NCBI GenBank assembly: GCA_037577475.1
Contig: CM075187.1
Location: forward strand, 2,853,046 to 2,917,045
From: Chaunax sp. Z400
Taxonomy: Eukaryota; Chordata; Actinopteri; Lophiiformes; Chaunacidae
DNA: 64,000 nucleotides
Direction of reading: 5' to 3'
Position numbers and translations under genes: made by a program. The notes below the pieces were generated by a model. That model ran no database searches. It was not told the DNA's origin and worked only from the letters and a program-made list of their open reading frames with translations. This document shows, piece after piece, positions 25,440 through 36,699 of this stretch; the first letter of the stretch is position 1; each line of letters starts with the position of its first letter.

Positions 25440-25810
25440 AGCAGATACCTCCTCCAACGCCACTGTTACGAAATCCTTAACAATCGGAAAATAGTTTCCA
25501 GGCTACGTCTGAAGAAAATCCTTTAATAATTATCTATCAGAGGTCATCATTAACATTATACATTTATAAAGATGTGTTCATTTTATTTACACAAAAAACA
25601 CATGTATCTAAACAGATCATTTAAAGAACATACAAAGAACAGCCAGAATCTGCATTTGGACCTGGATCCAACTCAAAATGCAATCATCCGTTCCTTCATA
25701 CAAGATGACCCACTACACAAAATATCATCAAAATCCATCAACAACCTTTTAAGATACCAAAAACGCAAACAAGTTTGGGTGATCATGTAAGCTCCTCTAA
25801 CTGTCTTTGG
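25440..25810. repeat. Family C repeat (partial)
   Basis: 'aacgccactg' plus 'caatcggaaaatagtttccaggctacgtc' matches 42145-42200 almost base for base. It is followed by an AT-rich body ending in 'gtgatcatgtaagctcctct...ggcagggg'. No coding capacity. Confidence 0.6.
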
Positions 25811-26687
25811 CAGGGGTAAATTAAAACAAAGGGCGTTGAAGGTTTTAGGTTCTCAGAGGAACTCTCTAGTGCACAGTTCCTCTCAGAGAGTCCCTACAAC
25901 AGTATTTGTTTTCCCCACTTTGTGAATGCAACTGATTTCCCTCTTCTGGTGCAGGCTACGGATAGGACTGATGCAACACGATCAATATTTGAAACACTTG
26001 AATGGCTTCATCTGTTAGTGTCTCAATTTTTCCATAAGAAAAGGTGTCCAGGCCTGCAGAGGAGAGCAGATCGGAGTGTTTCTGCAGTGGCAGACGCCCA
26101 AACAAAACCTGAGCCAGCACAGCAAACTACACTAAATACACTCCGCTAACAGCAATATGACGACTACACATCAGATCAGCACATCATTAGTCAAAAGAAA
26201 TATTTTTCTTAGAGGCATAGAAGGAATTAGTAATGTTCAAACAATTCAGGAAATTCCATTTTTAAACAATTCGGGATCAAGACCAGATGTAGTCAGTCAA
26301 TTCCAACTAAAAGCCAGGGGGAAAACCATCTAGTCGTAACATGTATTCAGGGTAACAAACAGGAGATTCTTGATTTATATATTACATGTACATTATGTGT
26401 TTGCCGTCATGTAAGGTCACCCGTCCTCAGTGGGTTAAGTGGGTGATTTCCCTTTCAGATCTAATCTTTTTTCGGTAGCACATATTTGTGGGAGCTATAA
26501 TGATCTCCAGCCCTGCTTAGGTTGGGATGTGTATGTGTCTGTGCCTGCCAACTCCTGGCAGGTGACGGCGGACAGAGTATCCAAAGTATCCAGAGCATTC
26601 AGAGTATCAGACAGTTCTGAGGACTCTCTGAGGGGAACTGCCCATGGAGACGTTCCTCTGAGAACTTAATACCCTCAGCGGCCTTTT

Positions 26688-26880
26688 TATGTCTGCCAGG
26701 AGGTTATGTTTATGTTTGTTTGTCTGTTGACAAGCTTACAAAAAACTAGTCAACAGATTTTCATGAATGTTTGTAGAGGGGTTGGGCATGTGGCAAGGAA
26801 GAACCCATTGACCCATGGATCTGGATAAAGGGGCAGATCCAGGAATTTGTTTATCATGTTCTTTAACATTGCAAGACAAG
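26688..26880 (+). repeat. Family B repeat copy
   Basis: Modules in order: 'ctgccaggaggttatgtttatg', 'tttgtttgtctgttgaca', 'aaaaaactagtcaacagatttt', 'gggcatgtggcaaggaagaaccc', 'gcagatccaggaatttg', 'tctttaacattgcaag'. A further, more decayed copy follows at about 26925-27120. Confidence 0.6.
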
Positions 26881-26882
26881 GC

Positions 26883-26907
26883 TATTATTATTATTATTAT
26901 TATTAAT
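26883..26907. repeat. ATT trinucleotide microsatellite
   Basis: About eight uninterrupted copies of ATT at the end of a family B repeat, in angptl2 intron 1. Confidence 0.85.
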
Positions 26908-27139
26908 CATATGCATAAACTACCAGACTGCTTTGGTTGAAAGGTTGGGTATGTATAGGATTCAGGATAGGGCTTTTTCAAACAGTTTTGTCAATTATAC
27001 ATAAACTACTTGATGGATTACCATGAAACTGGGCAAAAGGGTGGAACGAGTGCCAAGGAAGCATCTTAAATCAAATTTTGGAGTGGATCTGGATAAGTGG
27101 GAGAAACAAAGAATTTGTAGCTACAATGCCGTAAACTAT

Positions 27140-27290
27140 TTCTGGTGGTGTTGCTCCGTTTTGTCCGTCTCATACTGTCCTTAAGCTCTCCGAAAACATG
27201 TCCGATTATGTACGGAATGAACGCAGAAGACGTGCAGAAAGCGCCGTCCGTCTCCGTATTCGTCTTTAACATAGAGCATAAATGAGCCTT
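27140..27290. repeat. AAGGCTCATT-family element fragment
   Basis: It ends in 'agagcataaatgagcctt', the same terminus as at 4202 and 62812. The upstream 'ctggtggtgttgctccgttttgtc' and 'gctctccgaaaacatgt' match the copy at 62690-62740. The left end is missing. It lies about 210 bp before the first coding exon of angptl2. Confidence 0.55.
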
Positions 27291-27501
27291 ACGTTGTAAG
27301 AATGGGAATCCTCCAAAAGTCCAAAAATGTCAACAGATGCTCTATGAAAATGAGGATGCAGCTCAATCCTCCGGTTAAAAAATTAGTTAAAAAATGCTCA
27401 GTCAGTTTTCTATTTACTGTCTACAGAAAGTGAGTCAGTTATGAGAGTTGTTTTTAATACAATACAATCATGTTCTCCATTTTCTTCCCCCTTCTACCCA
27501 G

Positions 27502-28388
27502 GCTTTGGTGTGTTGGACGCAAACTCATGGAGCCCCCTTCAATGGTCCTGCTGGGGCTCCTTCTTGTTTATGGACTAGCCTGTGGTGTCCAGGAGACTCT
27601 GGGAAGTCCGTCGGACAGCAGCCACAGCAGGGACAGGACCCAAGTCTTTGAGAGTAGTGAGGATGGTCCAGAGAGAGAGTTTCTCTATGCTGGAAGGAGC
27701 AAACGTTCTCCAGCTGACCAGCAACAGGACAAATGCTCCTACACTTTCATTGTGCCTCAACAAAAAGTAACCGGAGCCATCTGTGTCAACTCCAAGGAGC
27801 CGGAGGCCATGCTGGAGAATCGGGTAAATAAACAGGAGTTAGAGCTGCTTAACGTGGAGCTACAGAAACAGAAGAGGCAGATCGAGACCCTGCAGCAGCT
27901 AGTAGAGGTGGATGGAGGTATTGTCAATGAGGTCAAGCTTCTGAGGAAGGAGAGCCGAAACATGAACTCTAGAGTCACACAGCTGTACATGCAGCTGCTC
28001 CATGAGATCATCAGGAAGAGAGACAATGCCCTAGAACTGGCTCAGCTGGAGAACAAGATCCTGAACCAAACCTCTGAGATGCAACAGCTCACCAGTCGAT
28101 ACAAAGATCTCGAGCACAAGTTCCAGCACTTGGCTTCTTTGGCCACAAACCAATCAACTCTTATTGCCCTGTTGGAGGAGCAATGCCAAAGTCGCCCACC
28201 TCCTCGTCACGTGCCTGTCCCCCGGCCTCGGCCTCAGCCACCTCCAGCGTCACCCCCTCTAAACAGGCCTGTCAATCCACAAATCAACAACCCAATAAGC
28301 AACGAGATCCAGAGTGACCAAAAATCTCTACCGCCGGTTCTTCCAACGATGCCCAGTGGAACTCACAGCCCTTCCACCAAGCCCTCTG
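27502..28388 (+). CDS. angptl2: angptl2 coding exon 1 (signal peptide, coiled coil, linker)
   Basis: The acceptor is a pyrimidine tract 'ttcttcccccttctacccag' ending at 27501. Coding begins at 27527. The donor is CTG|GTGAGT after 28388, leaving phase 1 (first base of a Gly codon in 'KPSG'). This is the junction point in human ANGPTL2, where the residues after KPSG begin the fibrinogen domain. Reading past the donor gives only a short tail and a stop at about 28420, so a retained intron would yield a secreted coiled coil without its fibrinogen domain. Confidence 0.95.
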
Positions 28389-31300
28389 GTGAGTCTAACG
28401 AAGTCCGATATGAGCCTTGAAATGAAGACACTTTGTTTTTAATTTTTGTTTTGGATGCATTCTTGCACAAATAGCAGTCGCAGACAGATGAGTGTGTGTC
28501 TGACTTGTATATGTTATGAACCTCTTATTCATTAATCACAGGACAACACTGTGTACCCATTCTTTCAGTCCAAGCCAGTCTAAATAGGTCCCACACATTC
28601 CCAGAGCAAAGGGCTCGCAGTGAGAACAGAAGGTCCGCTGTTTACATCCTTTTGAGATGCATATCATCTAATTGCCATGATTCAACATACACAACAACAC
28701 AAAGCATATTAGCAGGGTAAATACAAGTGCCAAAATGGATAACTGGATCCAAGCCCATGGGGCTCTTGAAGACATGTAAGTGGATGATAAAAGAATTCCT
28801 TTTCACTGGGAGAACAATTTTAATATTCCCAACATGGCTACTGGGAGCTTTTTCCATTGACATTCTGCCATACTGATGGCCATATTCACTAGCTTGCATG
28901 TGAACGGTAGTCTTTGTATGGAATTTTTGGATAGAAGCAAGTAATTCCTGCTCACAGCCGTGCAACTAACACCAAACAAAAAGTTACACAAACCCTTAAT
29001 ACCACGAGAAAGAGCTCCACACAATGCAGCAATGGAGGGAGGAAGAGAGAGACGGGAAAGAGCAACAGAAGGAGGGGGTAAAGTATGAACAGCAAGAGAT
29101 ACCGGGAGTGAGTGATGTCATTTGTTCCAGCTTCTCTCGGCATGAATCAAGTCATATGTTCCACCAAAGCTGCAGACTTTATCAGGCAGAACTGAGCAGG
29201 GCAGGGCAGGGCAGGGGAACTCTCTGGCTTGTATCTGTTCAACAGAGACATTCCTGAGAGTAAATGTATGGCAGAAAGTGGGCCAAGAGACGTCCAGAGT
29301 GATTTAATAAAAGAGTAAAACTTCTGGTTCTTCATATGCTGTGAACTCTTACAGTTCATTTTGGGATGTCAGCCATGCAAGACATGTGACATAACTGAAG
29401 AGCTGTGTTTCTTCTTTCATATACATCCTCTCTTTTTTGCAAACTGGTGATGCACGCCCTCTCTCACCTCTACCACTTTGCCTGACCTCCTACTCTTTTT
29501 TCTTTTGTCTCCATTGTTTTAAGACCTTTGTATCCCAGGGCCAGTTGGCAAACTAGGCAAGTGTGAAATCTTGAGAATTTCACAGTCAATTGAAGCAAGG
29601 GAGCCAGTGGCCCCATTAGTGTTTTTCCATATCTGCTGGGTTTGGAATTGGGGATAAAACCGTAATGGCACACAGGAAAATTAAGTTTCACTGTTTTTGC
29701 ACCATAAAATCCAATAAAATTCTTCTGACCTTGCATAAAATCTGTAAAACATTTGTAGCACAAGTTCATTTGCTGTAGAAGACTGCAGGACTTAATGAAC
29801 ATTTATATTGATGCAAACAAGGATTACACATTCATAACATGCTTTAGAGGTTATGATGCAACTTATTGTAATATTGGAAAAAAATTTGAGCAGACTTATT
29901 GACAAGAATTTAAAATCTGTTCTTAATTTAGTCCCACAGTTCCTCTCAGCATGATTTAAGGCCTAAATATAAATAAATTATCTTAAAATTATGTGTCTGT
30001 ATGATATCAAGGGATCAAGATAATTTAGAGCTTTATACTGGGTTTCACAACAAAGTCAAAGTTTATAGCCCCCTTCATGCTACATACAAAAAACATGTAA
30101 ACTGGTAATATGATAAAAAATATAGTACTTACAACATGCAATATATGCCACTGTTTATACATACAAATATATAATACGTGAATGGCACCTAAGGCCAACA
30201 AATCGTACACATCTTACGAAAACCAGGTTTGGATCTCAGTGAATAAATCATACTCATCTGGATTTATTTCTAAAACTGCTGGAGACGACCTTTAAAGCCA
30301 ATTTTCTCAGCTGGTAGTTGTGTGTTTCTGGTCCCATCTGTTGCCATATGGCAGCTAAAAAAAAGATCACACCCCTACAAATAAGTATTCTGATCTGGAT
30401 TATTATCTGGATCTGCACCACACACACATAGATTAAACACGAAAAAATGACTGTGATTTTTTTTTTACATCATGACTTTTGGATTATATGCACAGAAATT
30501 TAGAGAAAATATCTAATATTGTTATCTTGCAATGAAAATTATAATAATTCCTGGATCCTCCTCTCTTATCTCGATCCACACCAGGTTCTTATCTAATACA
30601 TGTCCCCTCCTTCCACCAAGTAGGGGAAATATCAGATTCCAGTAAAAACTGGTCATGGTTATGAAGTGAACCACATGCAGGTTAGAATAACATTACATGC
30701 AGTGCTGTTAAGAAGGAGGCCACTGAATTCAGGGTTTAAGGTTTCATTTATAAAATGTTGCTCAGTGGAAGCCACAGAGTTAGTGAACAGACAATTATTA
30801 AGATAAGCACATACCTCCACCAAGGCCCAACTGTCCCTTTTAAAAAAATTAACCCCTAATCCAAATTCCAACAAGATATGTGCATCATCATTTTTGACAC
30901 ATGCCCCACTTTTCTTACAAGTTCCATGAAAATCTGCCAGGTAGTTTATACGTAATTGTTAAAAAGGCTGGAAAAGTGTTATCTGGCAATGTAAAATAGA
31001 AGGTGAAAAAATTCCATGATGCACCATTTTTCCACTCAAACAGACAGACAAACAAACCAACGCACGTGGAAACATTTCCTCATTGACTGAGGTAATTATT
31101 ACAGCTTATTTCGTAGCTGTAAGTCTGAGCCATGAGTGGTGATGTGATGTGAATGACTTCATAGAAATAAACCCATAAATTCACAATGATGAGGGCTACT
31201 TTCGTCTGACAGCGCCTCTCCACTAGAGTCGAGTGAGTGACGCTAAACTCACTTGATTTCCGATATGACCGTTCATTCTTAGATTGCATTGCCAAGATGA

Positions 31301-34121
31301 ATCTATGTCTGATTTAGGACCACATATGAAAGCCGAAAAGATCAGATTCTATGTGATTTGTGATGTTCACTCCGTCATAAAAAAACAGATCTGAGTCACA
31401 TATGAGAAAATGTACCTGATTAAGTCAGACGTGTTCCTGCAGTTTGAGTGCAGCCTGAGTTAAAGTAATATAAATAATGACCCTGCTCTGTAAAACATCA
31501 CAGGTTCCTTAAAGTCTTTGCTACTATTTCATAATGCAGCACTCAGGATTCGGATTTGCCCTCATGCCAGTGTTTCTTTTGGCTTCACGGCCAGTAGCCA
31601 TATCCGTTCTGAGAGGAGCAGCCAAAGGCAAATCTTCTGTTAATGAGAGCAGAAAAATGGGATTCCCTAAGGCAGACTTGTATCACTATGGCTTTTTCCT
31701 CCATGTCATTTCTTTACTCTTGAGATAAAGCTGTACAAGACTGGATTTTGTATGCTATAAACATCTTCTTGCCACGTTTCTGTTAGGTCCATTTAAAGAT
31801 TGCCTGCAGGCTCTGGAGGACGGCCACAATGCCAGTGGCATGTACCTGGTGAAGCCAGAGAACGCCAATCGGCTTATGCAGGTGTGGTGCGACCAGAGGC
31901 ACGACCCCGGCGGCTGGACGGTGATCCAGAGGAGAGTGGACGGCTCCGTCAACTTTTTCAGGAACTGGGAGACGTACAAGGTGCGACAAGCTCACACCAA
32001 GTCAAGGAGCTCATAGTTTGAAGGGAAGCTGGTGGCTTACGTAGGTTGTTTTGACTGTAACCAGATGTGAACCAGTAATGAATAGCTAAGTGTTTAGCTT
32101 TCAAAATGTCTCTTGTAGAATCAGCCTCAGTCGTGACCACAGCCTTATGACTCATTAATTCCAGCAGCATTAGTTAGTCTGACTTCACAGAAAAGTAAGA
32201 ATGAATATTGGGCTGAAATGTCACTTTGGTTAGCTGAGTCAGCAAGAGATGGGTACTAAACTCTTTGCTACTGACTACTTATTCACATTAAATAAATTGG
32301 TGTCAAATTGTATTACCTAAGAGCACATCTGGTTGAGAGAGCAACTAAAGACAGAGAGAGAGCCTGTCAGTGTGTAATGTGAAAATGCAAAGATGGCCAG
32401 GGCAACACGTCTAACTTGAGGAAACACCTTGTTAAAGACTTGGCTGAAGCATCGATAACTTCATCTACATCATCATGTAAGTGATTAGCTTGTTGGATAA
32501 GTTGTTGTTGGAGATAATTGGCCTTGCTCACCGTCTTGGATGACCTTGGCTTAGCATTTTAGCGAAAACTCAACCTCAACACAACCAGCCACTGATGCAA
32601 AGTCCCTTGCCAACATGTGAAACAAGAGCGCTCGAAGGGCGCAAACCTCCGCCAAGGCCCAACAATCATTGGATCATCACCAAAATGTAATCACCTCTAA
32701 GATATTTTGTGCAAATTCGTCCATTAGTTTTTGCATAATCCTGCTATCAAACAGACAAACAAACAAACCAACCCGATCACATGACCTCCTTGGTGCAGGT
32801 AATTACACTTTTGTTACTAAAGACAGAGTAAAGTACCCTGAAATCAAGGCACCAATTCCCATATATGATCAAAAGTGAATGCTACCCAACCCTAGTGTCA
32901 GCATTCCTGATGTTTTGGACAAAATAACCCTGTTTTCTGAATTAAACATTGGAAAGTTCATAACAACCAGGGCTGTGTAGAACACATTTTTTTCCTCAGG
33001 CGAACTCATTTTCTCTTTTGTTTGAAAGAGAAACCCCTCATCCAGGGAGAAACATCATTATTGGCCAAATATTTATAAGGGTCCTGATGAAATCTCAGCT
33101 TAGAGAAACAACGGAGATTTTTCCCTAGACGTTTATGAAAACCTTTAAACTCAGGAGATCTGAAATTACAATGTACACTCTTCAGGACGAGTGTTTCCAT
33201 GATTCAAAGCATGTGTAGGCTAGGGGATACCACAAACCCACTTAGAGTTTGACCGGAGCCAGAACAAAGCACTAAGACTGCATCCAGCATGTTAGAGTTT
33301 CTATTTTATTCACTGTATCCTGCTGTGTTTTCAATAACAAAATAACAGTGGAAATCTGGACAGCCGATGCCGGCTACAAACTTGACTCAGAGGGTCCATT
33401 TGTAATAATGTTCCTTGACGATATACAACCCCAGAGAAGAGCTAACTCATAATTACCCACAGAACACATGCAATGATCCTGAATCATGACCCAGACATCC
33501 AAACTTCAATGCTGAAAGAGCATCAGACAGGATCTTACTAATAGTACATTTCTGATCACTCACAGCAAGGCTTTGGCAACATTGATGGCGAGTACTGGCT
33601 GGGTCTGGAGAACATCTACTGGCTGACTAACCAGGGAAACTACAAACTGCTGGTCACACTGGAGGACTGGTCGGGCCGGAAGGTGTTTGCAGAGTACGCG
33701 AGCTTCAGACTGGAGCCTGAGGCTGACTTCTATAAGCTAAGGGTGGGCCGTTACCATGGCAACGCCGGAGACTCACTCACCTGGCATAATGGCAAACAGT
33801 TTACAACACTGGACAGAGATCATGATGTATATACAGGTAAAACAAAAACATGATCAACTTTACCAAGCGATGCAAAATGTATGTTAACGCACAGACCTTG
33901 ACCGTTTCTTGATGCTTCTAGGGAACTGTGCCCACTACCAGAAGGGAGGCTGGTGGTATAACTCCTGTGCTCATTCAAATCTGAATGGAGTTTGGTATAG
34001 AGGTGGACACTATCGAAGCCGCTACCAAGATGGGGTCTACTGGGCGGAGTTTAGAGGAGGAGCCTATTCTCTAAAGAAAGTGGTCATGATGATACGTCCA
34101 AACCCAAACACCTTCCACTGA
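27527..34121 (+). CDS. angptl2: Angiopoietin-like protein 2 (four coding exons, complete)
   Basis: Secreted glycoprotein of the angiopoietin-like family, known in mammals as a pro-inflammatory and pro-angiogenic factor. Join 27527-28388, 31787-31980, 33566-33836 and 33922-34121: 1527 nt, 508 residues plus stop. The human protein is 493. The start chosen is the first ATG after the acceptor at 27500-27501; an in-frame upstream ATG at 27470 is in the intron. Layout: hydrophobic signal sequence (about 6-20), an RSKR dibasic site (57-60), a coiled coil (about 95-221) with near-identity to human ANGPTL2, a proline-rich linker (222-288), and a fibrinogen-like domain (about 290-508). N-glycosylation sequons NQT (180) and NQS (208) fall where the human ones do. 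A calcium-loop-like DRDHD lies late in the fibrinogen domain. It is probably one of two teleost co-orthologues; which one cannot be told here. All junctions keep frame and no damage is seen. Confidence 0.96.
28389..31786 (+). other. angptl2 intron between coding exons 1 and 2
   Basis: GT at 28389, AG at 31785-31786. No second gene is recognised. 30380-31078 holds family B-like repeat material ('gatctggattattatctggatctgcacc', 'cctccaccaaggccc', 'agtttatacgtaattgttaa', 'aacagacagacaaacaaacc'). About 31260-31460 carries a repeat rich in 'atctga' and 'cacatatga' phrases, loosely like 44870-45050. Confidence 0.6.
31787..31980 (+). CDS. angptl2: angptl2 coding exon 2 (start of fibrinogen domain)
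   Basis: Acceptor 'gtttctgttag' ends at 31786. Its frame joins the G left by exon 1 and gives G-P-F-K-D-C-L-Q-A-L-E-D-G, matching human ANGPTL2. It then runs through 'MQVWCDQRHDPGGWTVIQRR' to 'NWETYK'. The donor is AAG|GTGCGA, a weaker site than the others. Read-through would stop after 12 codons. 194 nt. Confidence 0.95.
32244..32894. mobile_element. hAT-like non-autonomous element in angptl2 intron 2
   Basis: It begins 'aagagatgggtact' and ends 'gctacccaaccct', inverted ends of the family at 34341-35326. It is flanked by GAGTCAGC (32236-32243) and GTGTCAGC (32895-32902), an 8-bp duplication with one mismatch, the length typical of hAT elements. Internal 'gatggccagggcaacacgtc', 'gaggaaacacctt' and 'agcttgttggataagttgttgttgg' are shared with the 3' UTR copy. 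The family's internal sequence may derive from a BED-finger region, but no frame is intact. A family B repeat is nested at 32630-32806. Confidence 0.75.
32630..32806 (-). repeat. Family B repeat nested in the hAT-like element
   Basis: Uninterrupted, reverse-sense copy: 'gcgcaaacctccgccaaggcccaacaatcattggatc', 'caccaaaatgtaatcacc', 'cgtccattagtttttgcataatcctg', 'cagacaaacaaacaaacc', 'gatcacatgacctccttgg'. It is the clean reference for the interrupted copy at 17231-18030. Confidence 0.7.
33566..33836 (+). CDS. angptl2: angptl2 coding exon 3 (core of fibrinogen domain)
   Basis: Acceptor 'gatcactcacag' ends at 33565. It opens with Q-G-F-G-N-I-D-G-E-Y-W-L-G-L, nearly identical to human. It contains the 'RYHGNAGD' segment and ends at D-H-D-V-Y-T, with donor ACAG|GTAAAA after 33836 (phase 1). 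271 nt. No frameshift. Confidence 0.95.
33922..34121 (+). CDS. angptl2: angptl2 coding exon 4 (C-terminus, stop TGA)
   Basis: Acceptor 'tgatgcttctag' ends at 33921. The frame gives G-N-C-A-H-Y-Q-K-G-G-W-W-Y-N and ends in 'MMIRPNPNTFH' and TGA at 34119-34121, the C-terminus conserved in vertebrate ANGPTL2. The paired cysteines of the fibrinogen C-terminal loop (N-C-A-H and S-C-A-H) are present. Confidence 0.96.
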
Positions 34122-34340
34122 GCATCCAAGGAACCCAGAATGTACTGAATCCATCATGAAACAAAAACTTTTACGGTCCTAAAATCCATGCAATCTTTAT
34201 TATTTTTGTTTAGGGGCATCAGACCAAACCAGATAACAATGAAGACAACATCAGGCGCATATACTGGTTCCTCCTGACAGCTCCCTATTTTTGTTTTTCC
34301 CTTTTTATGACTCACTAGACTTGTGTTCAATGCTCAGGAG

Positions 34341-35326
34341 CAGGGTTGGGTACTGAACTTGGCGCTTTTAAGGGTGCTGACTAAATTAAGTCTGCACAGC
34401 CGAGTACAGATTCACTTTAAATCAATCTAAATTTTCTGTATATAAGCGTGTAGAGAGAAAGAAAGAGAAGCCCAGTAAGTGGCTACACTTTTCAAAACTC
34501 AACGGAGACGACACTCACTGCAACATCTGTCATACGAAATGCAAAAAATGGCCGGGGCAATCCATCTAATGAGATGAGAAACACTTGGTCAAACACAAAA
34601 TCGACTGTTTGATGAAAACTGAGTGCCCTGCAGCAGCAGCAGCTAAACGTTAGCACCCAGCTCTGCACACATTCATGGAGGTGAACTCCCAATGAAGGAT
34701 GAAACATTAAAAGAGGCGTCAATAACTTTATTTATTGTCATGATGCCGTTATTAATTAGCTAGTTGGATAAGTTGTTGTTGGAGTTAAAAAGGGCATTCT
34801 TTCTGTCTTAGGTGATATTAGCTGTTAGCAAGCCTAAACACCAAGCCAATGACGACCAACATGCTATTTAATACGCTAAAAAAGTACATGAGACTTCAAG
34901 TGTGTCTGAAACCTGAGGATGAAACCAATACTATGTGAATAGCATTCTAAAATATGGGGAAATATTATGGTAGATCTCTGGCTTCCTCTTCTCTGGATAA
35001 AGCAGACTAGATGTATTTCTGCCCTCTACTGTTTGATATTAATTATCCTTTTGACCGTTATTTATATTTCTTATTTAGTCCAATACTGTGCTGATACTAT
35101 CCAGTTAACGGTTTCTCCTTTTTAGTCATTAATAATTCTTTTTATTCTCTTCTTCCTCCTTTAAAGTAATGCAGGAGTTACAACATATTTGGTGACTTAT
35201 TTCTTACAAGTCAATTTACATTTTTGTTACTAGGATGAAAGTAAAGTAAAGTACTAGAAAAAAGTACTGCACGGTACTGAATTCCAGGTACTGGTATTGG
35301 TCAAAAGTGAACGGTGCCCAACCCTA
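34341..35326. mobile_element. hAT-like non-autonomous element in the angptl2 3' UTR
   Basis: Starts CAGGGTTGGGTACTGAA and ends 'ggtgcccaacccta', imperfect inverted repeats. It is flanked by perfect 8-bp duplications CTCAGGAG (34333-34340 and 35327-35334), the hallmark of hAT transposition. 986 bp with no intact transposase frame. Related DNA occurs at 32244-32894 and 11310-11580. Confidence 0.85.
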
Positions 35327-35978
35327 CTCAGGAGTTGTTTTGGAGACACTGTCAAAAACCTGCTTAGTTAACAATACTCTCATTTGATCGGACTAAGAAG
35401 AACAATACGATCGTAATTCACAACAACTCGACTATTTCAGTTAAGCAGCTTTGAAATAGAAACCCTACAATATATATTTAGTATGTATGTAAAGTTTTAT
35501 TCCCCCTTTAGAAGCACACAAGGCCGACGCAGGAAACATATCCAGTGACTTTTAATTTCATTCTAAATGTGTAATTTATAGGAACAACAACATTTATTGA
35601 TTTGTAATACAAGGTTTATATTCTGGCCAGTTTTGACAATTACAAAAAGAAAATATAACTATTGTGCATTTTATTGTCTACATAAGGCTCCAAATGCTAA
35701 TACCAAACCCTGATGTTATTAAGAGTCTGCTTATCCAACATTTAATAGATTCGAGGACGTATTCCCTTCAAAATCCTGCATTTTTTTCTTAGAAATACTT
35801 GTTTTGAAATCTTGATTTGCTTGAACAGGTATCCATCAATTTGCTTGTATGAATCAAGCACTGTATTTACTGTATAAATTTAGTGGTTTGTTGATGTCAA
35901 TAGATCCAAAACATTGTGTCTGTACATAAGATATTTGTAATATAATGTATTGAACATGTAATGTCACCATTAAGTTGC

Positions 35979-35984
35979 AATAAA
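35979..35984 (+). promoter_or_regulatory. angptl2: Poly(A) signal AATAAA for angptl2
   Basis: AATAAA within 'agttgcaataaaatatg', followed within 40 bases by a T/G-rich stretch ('gtgctttctttgtctcttgttg', 35999-36021). It is the best-formed cleavage signal after the stop codon. Confidence 0.6.
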
Positions 35985-36029
35985 ATATGTACAGCTTGAG
36001 TGCTTTCTTTGTCTCTTGTTGTAAAGTAT

Positions 36030-36300
36030 GATTATTAGAGTCAACAAGCAGCGGCCATTATAGTTGGGGTTGGTAACTTTGGAGAAACCAGCAAGACCAG
36101 GCCACATGTTGAAAATATACCAATAAAATACCTTCCCCATCCTCCAGGCCTCCAAACAGATGTTCCCCCAGAGAAATTGTTAGGCCTGGTGGAAAGAATC
36201 TTTTGACTGGGGCTGAAAGCCTGGTGTCTTTTACAGACTTAACCAATAGATGTCGCCTGTGAGATTTCAAACCACTATGAGGCCACTCCACTATAACTGT
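36030..36300 (-). repeat. Probable dispersed repeat with an open frame on the - strand
   Basis: The - strand has a 77-codon frame (36058-36291) beginning M-E-W-P-H-S-G-L with a run 'FPPGLTISLGEHLFGGLEDG'. I have an unverified impression that this is a common teleost repeat rather than a gene exon. There is no matched splice context and no recognisable domain. A family B fragment follows at 36515-36690. Confidence 0.3.
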
Positions 36301-36514
36301 AGTTCATACAACATCTTAAAAATGAGGTCTGAGGCGATATGTTTATCTCTTGATCACAATTTTTGGATATTGATTCAGTTGATTCTCGATTGAATCAATA
36401 GATAAGGGGGAACTATTTATAGTCTTCTGCTCCAGCACACAGTGTCCCAAACCATTAAGCTGCATTCTCAGTCCAGTATCCAGTATGAAAAATAATTGTG
36501 CAGATAAGATGTGG

Positions 36515-36690
36515 TTATATTTCCACCTGGGTTTTTTTTGCGGTCAGCAGGATTTTGCAAAACCTAGTGGACGGATGGGCCAAGGACCAGGATTATTTAA
36601 GAACCCTTAAATTTTGGTCCAGATCCAGATAAAGGTATAGATCCATGATTTTAAAAAAAACTAACTTTTATGGCATTTTTCCTTGTTATG
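36515..36690 (+). repeat. Family B repeat fragment
   Basis: 'ggtcagcaggattttgcaaaacctagtgg', 'gggccaaggaccaggatt', 'acccttaaattttggtccagatcc', 'tccatgatttt'. Non-coding intergenic DNA. Confidence 0.55.
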
Positions 36691-36699
36691 CAGAAACAT

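Larger units (their letters stand above)
34122..36005 (+). other. angptl2: angptl2 3' untranslated region (inferred)
   Basis: From the stop codon to just past the AATAAA at 35979. The distal part (35340-36000) is AT-rich and contains 'tgtaaat/tgtataaat' motifs typical of UTRs. About half of its length is a hAT-like insertion (34341-35326). The 3' end is inferred from the poly(A) signal only. Confidence 0.6.

Noticed and set aside
27470..27526. Upstream Met as the angptl2 start
   Set aside because: It lies before the acceptor AG at 27500-27501. The bases are a typical intron end.
28389..28420. angptl2 as a 316-residue single-exon protein ending at 28420
   Set aside because: The tail after KPSG is intron read-through beyond a consensus GTGAGT donor. 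The fibrinogen domain continues in three further exons with matching phase.
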